From Daphnia pulex (Eukaryota > Arthropoda > Branchiopoda > Diplostraca > Daphniidae), in the NCBI RefSeq assembly GCF_021134715.1, contig NC_060026.1, positions 2,542,001 through 2,606,000 on the forward strand: a stretch of 64,000 bases of DNA, written 5' to 3'. A program made the translations under genes and the position numbers. Positions within the stretch are counted from its first letter, which is position 1. Each line of letters starts with the position of its first letter. Positions 45,201 through 60,200 of this stretch are shown in pieces. The notes under the pieces are model-generated. The model was not told where the DNA came from, did no database searches, and worked only from the letters and a program-made list of their open reading frames with translations.

Positions 45201-48200
45201 CCAACCCCCCAACTAACCAGAAATAGAAATGAAACAAAGATGGCGTGAATAAAAAAAGAGTGTTCTCGGGAAATGAATTAACGATTCATTTCCAACGGTT
45301 TTTCCTTTGACCGATAACTCACCTCAAATGGACGGGGTGGTGTCATGGCCACCCCACAAGATTCTCGCACAAGTTTCTCTCCTCCACTCCAACCAAAAAT
45401 CCACCGAAATTATTCAAAACAAAATTCTTATAAAATCACTTGAAGAAACAACAACACACACAACAACACAACACAAACTGCCACACAAACGTCCAACGTG
45501 AACAGACCGGCCTCGTGGTCAACTACAAACTGAGCAGAAATTTGTTCAAAACTCCCAACCTAAAATAAAAACCCCCCACCTAACGAAAAGGCCTTTTCTC
45601 TCTCTGTGTAAGTTGGATGGGTGGTGGGGGGACTAAGAACCCGAGGGGTCTAGAATAAGGCAAAGGGAGAGGCCATAATAATATACATATGTATATATGT
45701 ACATGGTAGAAGGGGAGGAAGAGAGGGAAATAAAGGAAGAAGAAGAAGAAGAGGAAGAATAAAGCCCTCGAGGCTTCACACAAGGTCGTCCAATGCTTAA
45801 AGGTTGGAAAACTTGGAACAAGAAGAAGAAGAAAAATAGGAGTTCCTATCGAAATCTCCTCCTACCCGCAACAACGACATGGCGACTGTGCGAGGTCGAT
45901 CAAATGAATCGAATAATACATTCCCACTCAACTTTGATCTTGATCAAAATAAATATTGAATTAATCACGTTACGCTCCCGATTTTTTTATAAAAATTCCC
46001 GTTCGGTTATATTCCCGAAAAAATGTCTGGCAAACATTTTCGTGTCACGTAACATAGTTTCGTGACGCCCAACATCTTTTTGATATACCCCCGAAAAAAT
46101 TTGATTTTTACTAAATAAAAAGAAAAAGAAGAAGAAGAGACACCACCCATCGTGAGCCGCCAGCCGAACGGAGCGCACGCGCGTAATATGATTTGTGCTC
46201 CGAGGGATTCTTCTTTTTCTTCTTTAAAACATTTTCTTTTATGCCCTTAAGTTAAATAAAAAGTTTCTTCGATTCGTTGGTGTGTCTGTGTGTGTGTAAT
46301 CATCTCTAGAAAGAAAATAGGAGGACCCAGAGATAGATGTTAATCACAATTTACTGCCCTTTAGCGCCGTGGAATGAATCTAATTCAAGTTGAGTCTTTT
46401 CTTTTTTGTGTGTGTTTACACACAACTATCGCCGCTGATGATCAGATTCACAAAAAAAGATTTTTTGGGGAGAATTTCTCTTTTTTTGTGTGACGTCGTG
46501 ATCGTGTCACGAAGGGGCGCAGAGGGCCAAGAGTGTAGGGACCAAACGATTTGGCGGGACCGGACCATAAATCTTTTTGGCCAGGAGATTTAACGACGAC
46601 AGTTGCAGCAGCAGCACTGCCCAAGACAGTCGTCAACGTTTTCCCTTTTCATTTCGACGAAAAAATGTTTCTTATACTGAATAATAATAAAAATGGCCGG
46701 AATGAAATGAAAAAAAAGTACTACAAACACCGACGACGACCAGAGTACACATTTGACATTCTTGGGGTTCCTTAATTTGAATGAAAACTTGTCTGTCCCC
46801 TTCAATGAATTATTGTCTTCGTAGTCGTATTTTTTGTGTTGTTGTGTTATCTATCCGAAAGAATAAAAAAGACATTTCTCAATTTCACTTTGTTTTTCAA
46901 CTTGTCCAGACTTGTGCCGCCGCCCTTTTTGTTTTTCTATTTGAATTTGTTTTTTTTTTAAATTTTGGAAAATGACGTCACTGGATCAATAGTTGAACAG
47001 TCTCGCTAATTTTTGTCGGCGTTGATATCAACAGGTGAGAATGACGTCACTTGTTAACATCCAATGAATCATCGAACCCACCGAAGAAAAATACAAAAAA
47101 ATAATTCGCATCGATTCGGTCGTGAGCTGCAAATTTTTTTCCCAGTTAAATATTTTTGTTGCTTTTCTTTTCTGTTTGTTATTTTTTGACTCGGGGGTCG
47201 TGTGTGCATATTACAAGAGTTCATTATTATGAGCACCGCCCCCATTCTTCTTCTTCTTCTTCTCCTTCAACGGAATAATAAACAATCTGAATTGCAAATT
47301 TGACTTTTTTTTGTTCGGCCACCATCCAGCGTTATCAAAAGGTTAAACATATTTTCCTTTTTTAAAAAGATAAATATAAATAATCTTTTGTCTCCCAACC
47401 AAAATTTCTTAATCCAGTGCCCATTTATCAGCTAACCTTTGGTTTTTTTTATTTTTGAATTTTTCAAAAATCCCGCCAAAAAATTCCTTCAAAGATGTGG
47501 GGGACTAATTTTTCATCCGTATGGAAATGCGGAATGATACGGGAAGGAATTTAAAAAAAAAAAAATAGTTTGGATTTCCCTTACCTGGGATGAACGCGGT
47601 TGCTATGGCGATGATGTGGCGATGGGTTGGCTGTGATGAAGGGCGCGTTGCCCGGCTGTTTGGCCGGGCTGTGGCCGTTGACAGGAGCCGCCACCGTCGA
47701 TCCCGATTGCTGTTGTTGTTGTTGCTGTTGTTGCTGGTAGGGTAAATTGCGGATGAGATCCGGTTCCAGCTGTTTCTGGTGGTTGGACCAGCTGTACTGG
47801 TGCGAGGCGAACATTTCATAGTTGACGTAATCCGCATCCGCACCTCCGGATGATGAAGTCGACGCGTAATAATTCACCACTCGACTGCTGCTACTGCTGC
47901 CCACTGTCGTTTGTGCCTGGCCGTTGCTGTAGATGGGCTCTGACGGACTTGTACTGCCGGCCTGGTGTTCCTGCTGCTGCTGGATGTGAACGCCAGACGA
48001 GCGTCCATCGACGACAGTGGTTGAATCGTGGATGCATTTCTTTGAAGGGCTTTTGTTATTGAAATGGCCGCCAGGGAGGTGATGGAGTTGGCTCCAATTG
48101 TTTCCAGCCGCCGGCGGATTATTTAGATTAGTACAAGGTGGCGGTTGCTGTTGGCTCGTCGACACTGTTGTTGTTGTTGTTGCCGATGGATTGTCTTTCC

Positions 48201-51200
48201 CGCCGCTAGATGGCAGCCCTTCTGATTTCGTCCGAGTCAAAGGAGGGGGAGGAGCTCCCGAATTGTTGCCGGCCGGCGATTTGCCCGTGTCGCCACCTTT
48301 GGGCGGATGGTCAGACGAGATGGAAGAAGATTTGGAAGAGGACGACGACGATTTGCTGCTGCCGAAGCGCCAGCGGAACGATTCCCGCATTCCGGAATTC
48401 TCCTTGAAGGGCGTGCGGGAAGCTCCTCCTGCTGGTCCGCCGGAAGCATCCGGCTCGCTGAAACTGTGACTCCGTTGCGGGGCATTGGAGTTGGCCGCTG
48501 GGCGTTGAGCGACGGCGGATGCAGCAGCAGCAGCAGCCGGAGTGGCCGGATCGTTGCCGGAAGGAGCCGGATGATCGGAATTGGTCGTCAGCTGTCGTTC
48601 CGAGGCCCAGTTGCGTCTCTTGCGCAATCCTTTGCCTTCGCTGTGATAGGCCGGATTGTTGCGATCCGGCCGGAAGTGTTTGAGAAACCTGGCAGCAGAT
48701 GATTCGCGCCGCTGGACAGGATTAATCATGGCGTCACGAGCTTCCGCATCGTCGCCATTTTGGCTCATCACCGCTTTCCTGCAATGAAAATTTCAAAATT
48801 AATTAATTGAATTACAATTTTTTAAATTATCCTTCTGAATAATAAATAACTGTAAATACAGATAACATGTAATGATGATCAAATTAAAATTTCGAAATGA
48901 TTTTAAATGAATTAAAATGAAAGAATCAAATCAAATTGAAATGATTTAAAATTGTCAAACATTTCCTTTCTCCTTTCTAATAAGAATTGGTGAAAATCGG
49001 AGACAATGCGACCGCATTAGATAAAACGATCAAGTTTAAACGACTTGGGATCCGGTGATTCGCTCAACGGAATTCCCATGAAAGAAATAAGAAAAGAGAA
49101 AGAAATTAAAAAACATTTCCTTCCTTTCTCTGACATAACAACAATTTCCATTCTCCTATTTCTCTTTTTTATCTCAAGACTGTGTGCACTAAACTACACA
49201 GCTAGACAACAACATCCACCAACCATTCACAAAAATGAAAACTTGCTCAATAGAAAACCTCATTAAAATCGCATTATCAACATTCTCTTTGGAAATCATT
49301 AAGCCAACTCGATTTTCTTTTGAAAAAAAAATCTGTTCATTCATTCATTCATTCATTCATTCCGGATTTGAAATTTTTCCAATGTAAAAAAACAACTTCC
49401 CAAAAGAGCAATACAGAATTTGACATACTTTTACGCCCGGAGGGTCTTGGTTACTTTGATTCCTACACCTGATTTGCATATCAAGTACTACGCATAGGGT
49501 AAACATGAAAGTTGTTCTATCCTCTTTTTCCCATAGATGTACAAACTTGGGAGAGAATAAATTCGCTCTACATATCAAATAGCCGCGCCCTTTGAATTTT
49601 ATATATTTTTCTTGTTATTTTCTCGGTTAAATGATGTGTCGGGATTAGCCGGGAGAATTAGAAAGAAAAAAAGAAAAATGCCTAAGGCCCAAGTCGATTT
49701 CTTGCGAGATGAGAAATCGTGCGGAAGCATATTCCGTGAATTAAAAAAGAAAGATGAAGGATATGTGGCCAGGTGCGATGCTGCAGTAGTAGTAGTAGGC
49801 TATCGCCACACCATCAGGCAATATTTAATCATATAATATATACACACACGCCATTCAAAGTTTTCCTGGCTGTAGAGAGAAAAAAGAGGCAAAAATTGTT
49901 GATGACGAGCGAGAAAAGTAAAAAAAGAAAAGAAAAAAAATGGGTGATAATGATGAATGATGATGACTATAAAACCGGCCGAGAGCCGTGCTTCAGCTCT
50001 CGTTCGGTACACACACATCCCTTGGCCACCACCAAATCCCCTTCAAATAAAAGAAATAACTCTGAAAATTTAAATATTCAAAATTGTAGAGAGGGGGGGG
50101 GGGGCCTGGGATTGTGATGATGCCCCCCGGAGTCTATTCGGACATTGAAAGACTAAAAGTGAATCAAAAGAAGAAGATGATGAATATGTCTGGACCAATA
50201 ATAAGAAAAAGAAAAAACAAAAAATGGGAGAAGAGAAAAATAAAAGGGGTCACTTCTCCCGGAGTCCAAGTAGCTCAAACGTAAAATCGCACGATTTTTT
50301 TCTTCATTCCAGGTGCGTGAGCCACTTGGGGGCCGCGCCAGGGCATGAAAAAAATAATTTTGATGAAGAAGAAGAAGAAGAAAAACTAAATCATCATCTA
50401 TAATTATTAATAATATTATTCCCGACTACAAGTTAAAAATCTAACGGTTGTTGGCGAGAGCACGCGCGCGCCCAGCCAAAGGAGGAGCGACACGAGAAAA
50501 AACCGCACGAATCATCAGAAAATCTTTTTTTTTCTTTTTTCGTTTTATTTTTCGGAATGAATGTGTGAATATAAATCACGGAATTATTAAGATATTTTTT
50601 TTATTTTTCTTATATTTTTTACATTTTTCTCCAGAAATTTGGATTTTTCCTTCCAAAAATAAAACAGAAAAATAAATTGAGCTATTACCAAGGTAATTGG
50701 CTCATTGCGTCAAATAGGTGGGGACACAGACAAAAGCGGGTCGACCTTTTTCGAGTGACGAAAAGTTTACAATTATTTTTGGGTTGTTGTGTTTTTAAAA
50801 ACGACTTCATTCGGCGCCATGGTGGAAGACTCTCTCGTGATTTGTTCCGTCCTCCTTTTCTGCCTACATCTCTTTAATGTCATGTCCCCGATCCCTCCCT
50901 CCCCCCCCCACCCCCGTTATTATTATGCAATCAGCAAAGACGGTCCCCAGCAGTGTGCGACAGACTCGAGAGTTGACCTCACCGGTAGTAGTATAGTAGG
51001 TAAGGGAAAGTAGTTAAGCTTTAATATTCATTTTCCTAGAATAAATAATAATATCAGGTTGTTGCACTCTGATGTAAATAGTCAAAACATTTGAATAATC
51101 TTTTTTTCTTTTAATTTCTTCCCGTTTTTGGTCGCCAGGAAAAGGCGACCAGTTTTTTTCAAGTGTCCCGCGGCCACTGCCCAAATGTGGTCCGTCTCTG

Positions 51201-54200
51201 TCCAAGTATCCAACAACCCAACAACATATATAGAACACAGACGGACATGAAAAAGACAGAAAGTGAAATGAAACAAGAAGAAGAAGAAAATCCTGTTTTT
51301 CTCTCTTCTGACGGTGGGGGGAATAATTTAAATAAACTTGAATAAATAAATAAAGCACTACATTTATTATGCAGGCACAACCAACCTCTCCCTTGAAAGG
51401 TAGACACACACAAAAAATGGGAGAGATTCTGTACGATTCCCAGTATCCGATAAGAGAATTCGAACAGCATCACCTTATATGTACATTTTCTTTGCCTATC
51501 CTCGGTTGGGGTTTAAAGGGGGAAGACCCTACATCTACCCAAAAATAAACCCAGGGGGCATCACAAAGAAATAATGTTTCAGATGGCCAAGCCAAACCTT
51601 TTGTTTAAAACATTAGTTTGGGCGTGGTAAAAGTCACTTGGGGGTATACCCCATACACACATAATGTTTGCTGGAGAAGAAGAAAACAAAAATTGAACGC
51701 CAAACTGTTTGTCGTGATTGAACTTTAAAAAAAAAGTTATTTCTTATTTAGTTGTTCCATAGAAAAAAGAGTTAACCTCATTTTTCTTAAATTTAAGTGA
51801 TCCCCTTTCAAATCCAGTCCCGACCGGTTTGAATCTGGAAAACAACAATGGCGTCCGTTTGATTAACAGCAATCCACCATTAAGAATTTGATTTTTTTCT
51901 CAATTTTTTAAATATTAAAAAAACAGGACGAGTGAGCGCTCATAAGGAAAATATATAATTTCCGGTTCGGAATTAATGAGAAAAGTTATCAAAAAATCTA
52001 AGTCGACAGATGAATGACGGGAGGCCCATCATCATTTTTCACGGAATTTAAAAAATAAAAAATGATCAAAAACCGGATTGTTATTCATTTAACTTCATTT
52101 GTAACGACAGATGACGGTGTGGAAAAAAATCGAAAAATCTCGTTAGATAATTTTGATAAAAGATGTGTCCATCTTTTAAAATAAATTATTATTTAAATCA
52201 AAAAAAGTGAATCGAAAATGGACGCCCTTCACGTCGACGCTTGTCATATCTGAACGCGACAAAAAAGGTGGGCGGAAGAGAAAAAAAAAGAAAAAAAATA
52301 TTCCGGGTGGATTTGGATGCAGCAAGCTGGACAAGAAAAGGTGGCCATCATCATCATCACGCCCCCATTGAAAGAGGTATATATAACCCGAGGCCATTTC
52401 AGACTCTCTTCTCATCTTCTTTTCTTTTAATGAATAATGATGTGATGGTCTCCTGCTGCTCCTGCTGCTCCTGTCACGCTACTCTGGTCAGCACGTCCTT
52501 GACAAGGTGACAGTCAGGGGTCTCTCCTCTTTTATTTGATGACCAAAAAGAAGAAGAAAAATCTGCGCCATTGAAATTCTCGATGAAAAGAGAAGGAAAA
52601 AGAAAACGTAAGAAAATTACACGGAAAACTTAGAAAGAGAAAAATGACACTAGTACAATAGCCGCCCAGGGATGACTGGCCTCGCGCCATTATGTAGAAA
52701 AATACAAATTATTCAATGGACAGAAGAAGAAGATGGAATCAAAAAGTTTCCCATTTTTCCACTTCAAGGGTGGAGCAGCAAAAGTGCGCGCCATCCAAGT
52801 ATATAATTAAGAAATGAATAAATAAAGCCGGCCAACGCTATCTATGCAGAGAGAGTACTACAGTGAAAGTTGCGTCAGAAAAATTTACTTGTTTCTTTTT
52901 TATTTTATTTATTTATTTTTCCTGGTGGGTGAATCGATCAAACGTTCAAAGGAGCTCCCCGTGATGGATCGTTTGGACCTTTCTCCTCCCCGTACGTTTT
53001 ATTTTTTAGATTTTTCTTTTAACAATACAAACATCAACTTAAAATATTATTTCCACCCCAATCAAGAAGAAAAAAAGAAAAATGTTTAAACTTTTGTCCC
53101 TAATATTTTATTTTATTTTAAAAAATTTGTCGATAGAAAGATACTGGACTTTTTGATAACAAAGACGCCTATTGTCTGCTTCTATTTAGAAAATAGGCCG
53201 GGATAATCGGAGGGGGAAAAAATATTTTTTTCTTCTTCCTTCTTTCAACTCAAAATAGGATATCATCTATAAAAGAAAGGGGGGGGGGGAGATTATGCTA
53301 AGGGCCTGTGTCTAGTGTGTAAAAAGAAGACGCGTGAGCATAATATCATCATATCCACGAGCCGGACCTGCTGGCCGACCGGCCGGCCGGGGGGAATTTT
53401 ACCCAAATAAGGTTCAAAACATATGGACAGAGAGGGGGGGGGACCCTATTTATAAATTATTTCTTCAAAATAAAAAATATTTCTTTCAGGACTATTAACC
53501 TTAAATTTATACACACAAATGATTTGGGGAAGAGTCAGCCACACACACATATGGTTGTGACCTAGCCCCCGGGGGTTATTTATTTAAGGGGTCGAATACA
53601 TAACAATAAAAATTATTTCGGGGTTTCTTTTGGTATTTTTATTTTTGGTCATTTTTTTTATTTTCTATAAAATAAAAAGTTGCCACAAATTTGTTTTCAT
53701 TTTTCTTTCCAAATTCTCATCCCGTTTATCCGCTCGTTTACGTGTTCAATTGAGCGCGAAACCGAAAACTGTTGGGCGCATTTGTGAGGATACGGCCGAT
53801 TAAAAAAATGAAAAAAATAAAAATAGACGTCAGTAAGTTCTGAGATTAGCAGACCCTCAAAAAATAAAAACGAATTTACAAGAAGAAGAAAAGTAGGAAA
53901 AATATAACTCTCCACACTATAACACCCCCCGGAAGGTTTTAATCCAAGAGAGAAGAAAAAAAAATAAAAATTTTGATAAAATAATTTGAATAAAAAAGGA
54001 GAAATACTATACATCACGACGAATCATCTTTTCTCTCGCTGTTCTTAGAATAAAATGAAAAAAAAAATGCTTCTTCTTCTCGACTATTTTCCTCGGGTTT
54101 CGTTCGTGAGGTGTTTTTTTTTCTACCTTGTCGTGTGTTTCACCTTGCCAACGGGCACACACACACAGCGGATGATGCTCTCCGTTGTATTCATCACTGG

Positions 54201-57200
54201 GGGTGGAAGGAAAAAAAAGAATAGAAAAGGTTTGGAAGGGAGAGAAAGAAGGGGGATGAAAATGTGGAAGAAGAAAGAAAAGAAGAAGAAGAACGACGAC
54301 ATGCAATCAACGGTGGAAAAGGGAGGGGAAAGGTCACGAACGAAAAAGAAACCCGGAGAGAGAGAGAGAAAGAATACATATACAAAATATATACGTAGTA
54401 TAGACTCCGGGAATTTTCAACCACAAGACGACCCCAAAAAATATATAAAAGAAATAAATTATTTTTTCAGTGTGATGGAAGAGATGCTTATTATATCATA
54501 GGGAGAGAGAAAGAAGAGATTTTTTCCTTGTCGATAAAAATTTTTAAAGGAGACTTTCACTTTATCTCTTATTTCTTTAAGAGCTTTAGTAGTAGTATAG
54601 CACTTTCACCCAGCATCACGGAATCTTTTTCAAGAAAATTCTCAAACTGCTACAAAAAAGAAAAAGATTTTTATTGCCTTTTGTGTTCGTTCACCGAGGG
54701 GGAAAAAAAGTGAAATCTTTCGGGGGTTAGACTCTACTAAATATAGGCCACATACACGATGTATATTTGTATCGAATGTAATTGGCGAAGATGTATTATT
54801 AGTTGCGTTATTTATATCATAAAACCTTGGACCGAATATTTGATTCCCATATCCTTGGCCACCAAAATAAAAACCAGTAAAATTCAACGGTGATTTGCAC
54901 AATCCAATGAAATCCCCCCCTCATTTTTTCCAATGTCGATTCGATTGAATAATTACATTAATGATTCATTCGAGGGAGAATTTCATCGTTGGACAAGATT
55001 CGTGGGAAACCAGGGTCGATGCAAATTTCCTACCCGCAAAAATAGAATTCTAATTCGTTTTATAATCGCCCAAATACAAAAGGGTAAAAAAAAATAAAAT
55101 CAAAACGTGAAATTTATAATTGAACAAAAAGAAAATAGGAACAAGTCGGGACCAGTTTTAATACACTCCCCTTTTAATATGTCCATATTATTTCAGGACG
55201 ACTCGTTTCGCTTAGTAACTAAACCTGTTTTCTGTGTGTGTCTTTCCCATTTGATGAATCAAATTCGCCCATTTAGACTTGCCGACATTTGTGTCTACTT
55301 CATTTCGCTTTCGATAGTTTCGATAAGGCCAAAGTGGTCCCGATAGAGGCGAACACACGAGCAGAGGAATCGAATAAAAGCTTTTCATCGACATTTTTCA
55401 GAGATTCTCGGGACAACCTTGATTGTTGTTTGTTGCAGAAACCACTTTTTTCCACCCAACTTTTGAAGGTGAAACAAACACAATTCACTTGCGCAAAAAA
55501 AAAGGAAGAAATGTTTCCAAGGTCTCTCATCTTCATCTCACGAAATATAACTAATTTAATGAGAACCTAAATTCAACTAGATAGAGACTAAATGAAGAAA
55601 CAAGAGCTGTTCATTAAAAAGTTAGTCGGCCGCCGCTGCCGCCATCGAGGGGGTTGGAAAAAGAGGAGCCGCCTATACAGCAACAGAATTTCTTATATAT
55701 ATTTAGACGTTTTGTGCGTAGCTGTGTGTGTTCTTCATGCGGTGATGTTCGATGGGGTTACCCTTTTATCTATCCTACTCAAAAAAAGAGGGTTGGTTGA
55801 AAAAGGAGGGGGCTATCGGAATTCCAAAAACTTTAACATCTTTCTTCTCTTCGAGGTTGTTGTACTCCCCATTCTCATCTGACCGTGAAAACAAGGGAGA
55901 TAAATAGGGGGGTATAGGTGTGTGTGTGTCTATTGTGGCGGCAAAAAAAAACCAAATAGAAAGGTACACACAAGGGCTAGATATATTCCTGGGCGTGCGA
56001 AACTAATATATATCTATATACCACCCTGTTAAGTCGGTCCGGAAAGACATTCCTTCTTCCTGTTTCTTCTTGAAAAATTTTAAGTGTTGATGATATAAAA
56101 AAAATAGTTGTTTTTTTTTTTAAAAAAAGAAGATGATGATCTTAATTCCTGTGCTCCTGGGGGGAATTGACCAATGATCCCGGCTTGAAAACTGGACAAT
56201 TTAGTTGTTAATGATTCGAAAGTTTTTATTTTTTTTTACGACAGGAAACTTGGGTATGGGTCCTGGGATGCTGATTAGCCATATAATGAGCTGTGAACTC
56301 AACTCTACACTTGGTTAGTTGAAGGTTATCATCTGAGCAAGTCTCTAACCTTCTTCCATCGGATCATATCCGGCCCGATTGGGAGAGGACAAAGACACCG
56401 TGAAAAGAGGTGGGGGGACAAGTTCACGATAGCGAATCACCCCCAAGGGGGTTAGAAAAAGTGAAACGTGTGTGTGTGTCTCTTATAGACTTGTCGGTCG
56501 TTTCAAAACACAGAGGTTCAAGGGCGAGTCGAACGCCAAAATGGCGTCATGTGCATACACACACAGTAGTGTAGTAACGTTAGAAATTTCCCACGGAAGC
56601 AATTGAGTTTCAAACAACAATTTTCTCCCTCTTTAAAATGAAAATCAACTTTAAATGGAGCCACCAGGGCTCGGCGTTTAAAATAGGTGACGTGATCGAT
56701 CAACCCCCCTACAAGAAAGAAAAGTTTGTCCAGGGAAAAGATCTGTTTTTGATGAATCATGGATATAAAGAAAAGTTTCCAGTAAGGGTCTTGACATGGA
56801 AAAAGAATAAGAACAAGACAAAAGTTTTTCTTTTGGTCATACGTCATTGACCCTCTCTGCGTTTAAGTAAAAACCAGCATCTTTTTTTATTCTTCAGACC
56901 CTTGTTACTAAGTATGCCCGCTAGCCTTTTTTGAGAATAAAAACGTGTTTTATATGGATAGGGGGGTTATAGAAATCTCTCGCCCACCCACAATGGAAGG
57001 GGGATCAACCGAATCCCGAAACTCTAAAAGATTTATCGGTAGATTGAAACGGTCTAGTGCCAGAGGGTTCATCAATTTCTAGACCCAGTAAAACATTTTT
57101 CAAACGAAAATAGGAAAAAAACCGGTTTTTTGATGAACAGAACAACCCCGGGACTGATGTGAACGAACACCACCCACCTGTACTGTTGGACATCTTTCTT

Positions 57201-60200
57201 GATGCTGCCCTTAGGCTTGATGAAAGGGAAGGCCGTTTTGCGATCGCGTTTCGTCGCCATGACGACCGCCGATCAACAACTTGTTGGTGGAAAATTCGTG
57301 ACTTCTTCTTCTTCTTCTATTCGGTCGATTTCTATTTTTTTGAACCGAAAACGCCTCAACAAATGACGGGCCCGCCCATCTCGTTCGACTCTTCTTTCTT
57401 CGTGAAAAAAATATATAAAAACTGCACTGCACACTGCACACACACACACACCGAAACACTATTTTTTAAATACCCAAAAATTTCAATGTGTAAAAGATGG
57501 TGACGCCATTTTGGTTTCTCAAACGTGACGACGCATCATCGACCCGACAAAATTATGTTTCACCCGTGTGTGTCTGGCGAATCATTAACGACTCTAAAAC
57601 ATCACCTGATGATGGCATTCCATCATCTTTAAATTTTGAAAAACACACATACACACACACCAGCAGACACAAAGGAATAGCACGACACACTTTTGATATT
57701 CCACCACGTGGCGATCACGAATATTCACAATCACCGAGTGTCGTTACCATTTTTCTTTTCTCAAATAATAATTCGGCGGAAATTTTGATAGAAATAATTT
57801 AGTTGTTCCTTTATGTGAATTTTGTTGGGTCTTTTTTGTTGAATTTGAACGTTGAGACGGAAAATGGGACCGTCCCGCTCGTGTTGGTGGCCGAGCCTCG
57901 ACTGACTGTCGGAACGGGTGGCGGGGCTCAGGTTGGTGGGGTGGGTGGAGATGCAAGGAGGAGGGAGGTGGCCTACTCTTCCCCTCTTTCTCTGGCTCTG
58001 TTTCTCAGGAGATAGAAACTCGTAAAAATCAAAATGGCGGTTTCACCTTCGGGCGCATTTAGATGTTATTATTATTATATTTTGTGTGTTGCCGACGACG
58101 ACGCAAGGACACACATCATTTGGCGAAACAAAAATTTTGTTTCTTTTTTTTATTTTTAACGTCGTTCACACGAAGTTTATTTCTTTTTGAGAGAAAAAGA
58201 AAATTTCGAATCATTAGCGGATCTTTTCAAGTGGCCACCACCACTAGCAGACGACGTAGCACAAGGTGTCGTGACGGAAGTGGACTCTTGAAAACTTTTG
58301 TAAAATCCCACCTGGCCTATACTACTGGGAATTGACACAGAGAAAATAAATAAAAAGTTTTAATTCACTTTTATTAACTGGAAATAACATTTCTCTATGA
58401 TGATGATGAAATGCCTTGATCACGACCAGGGCTTTTGGTGCTGCAGACGACATTATGACTGTTTTTAGGTAGTACCAGAAAGGTTAGACCATCATTTTAA
58501 TTTCCAACCGGATAAGTTTGTTTTATATCCTCCTCCCACCTGATTACATTATTATTCTCTTTCCAGAGATTTTTATTTTTAAAACCAAGACCACACAATG
58601 AACATAAATCTTTTTCCTTCTTCTTCTTTGCGGTCGTTCGTCAAAAGAAAAAAACAAAATTCACGGTCGGCTGGAACATCCGTGATAATTTATTATATTC
58701 TTTTTTCTTTTGATCGAATTTGGATTTTTTGGATATTTTTTTATTTTTCTCGGTCGAGTTGAGAAAAATTTCACTTTCGAAACATCACGAAAATGAATTT
58801 CATTGTGAAATTCGTGTTGAATTGCGAAGGCCGTTCATCAGTGCAGATCTCTCTCTCTCGTCGTGAATGTGTTGCCATCCCCCTCCTTCCACTCCCAAAT
58901 GGAAGCTAAATTAAGAACGGGAGTTTAGAAATTTCGTGCAGCGTGATGAAATGATTTAAGAAATAAAAAAAGAGAAAATTTATCTCGTCAAGATCAAGTT
59001 CATTTTCTTTCTTAATTCTTATTTGTGCAACATTTATAATGAATTGATTTTGACTCAAATTTTATGTATACCGAAATTTCAATAAAACTGACGAAATATT
59101 TAGCCTTGCATTTATTTTCGGAATGCAAATAACTCGCATATCGTATTTCTAAAAATCAAATAAATATACCCGCCGAAATCTTATCCATCAAATAATATCA
59201 AAGAAAAATTCCAATAACGGCGAATCGGTTGACAGTAACGGAGAAAAAATAACCAAACAATTCGATAAGAGAAGAAAACAATTTTATCAAACATCTTTTT
59301 TCCCTCCATAAAAAACTTCCGGATATCTTTAAAATATAAAATAAAACATTCAATAAATATGTTTTAAAAAATTCGTTGATCTCGAAAACAATTTATATAG
59401 TAGCCTATAAGCCTGACAGCAATGTTTGATTTAAATTTAATGCACTGAACTGCTGTAGTCTACAACTAACTATATGGTTTATTTTTAAAAAACCAGGTGC
59501 CCATATTATATTCTTTTATTCAACAGAATAAAATATTATCTTGTGTGTCGTATTTTCTCCCACGGGCGAGAAGTAAAAGGGGTCGTCGTTTTTCCGGTCT
59601 TCTGCCACCCCTTCACAGTCAATTGCTCTTCTTTGTCTCTGAATTTTCTTGTATATTTTTAAACTCAGTAGTGGCCCTTTTTCTTGAATCATATTTTACC
59701 TAAATTTTTTGGTGGGTGAAAAATCTATCGGAAGTTGAAAAGGAGAGGAAGCAGCTGATGATGCACCACCTTGTGTGTAATGAAGGCGATGTACATTAGT
59801 GGGTCTTCTTCTTGGTGGGGGGAATAAGGTTTTTTGGATTTCCTCAATTTTGTTTGTGGAAAAGAGAAAGAAAAAAAGAAAAAAGAGTCGAGTCAATTAT
59901 CGGCTAGTTTATATAATGCCAGGACTCCGGAGAGACCGTGAGACACAATCATTCTGTCCCTCCACGCTCTTTTTTCTCCAACTGTTTATGGACGTTGTTC
60001 TTTAGCTCTCTCACAGTCTACAACATTTTGTTTTTTCTTTTCTTTCGTCGCTATAATATAAAGAAAAAATATTTAGAATATCTTAAAGAAATTTTATTTT
60101 TCGCCCTCTTCCATCTCATTTGAATATAAGCAAATTTTGTCTGAACGATCCCGGCCAATAATAATATTCTTGCCCATTTTGTTATAGTTTGATTTTCTAG

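Noticed and set aside
53382..53392. GGCCGGCCGG patch as a CpG-island promoter
   Set aside because: Too short and isolated within AT-rich intron, with no initiator or first exon nearby.
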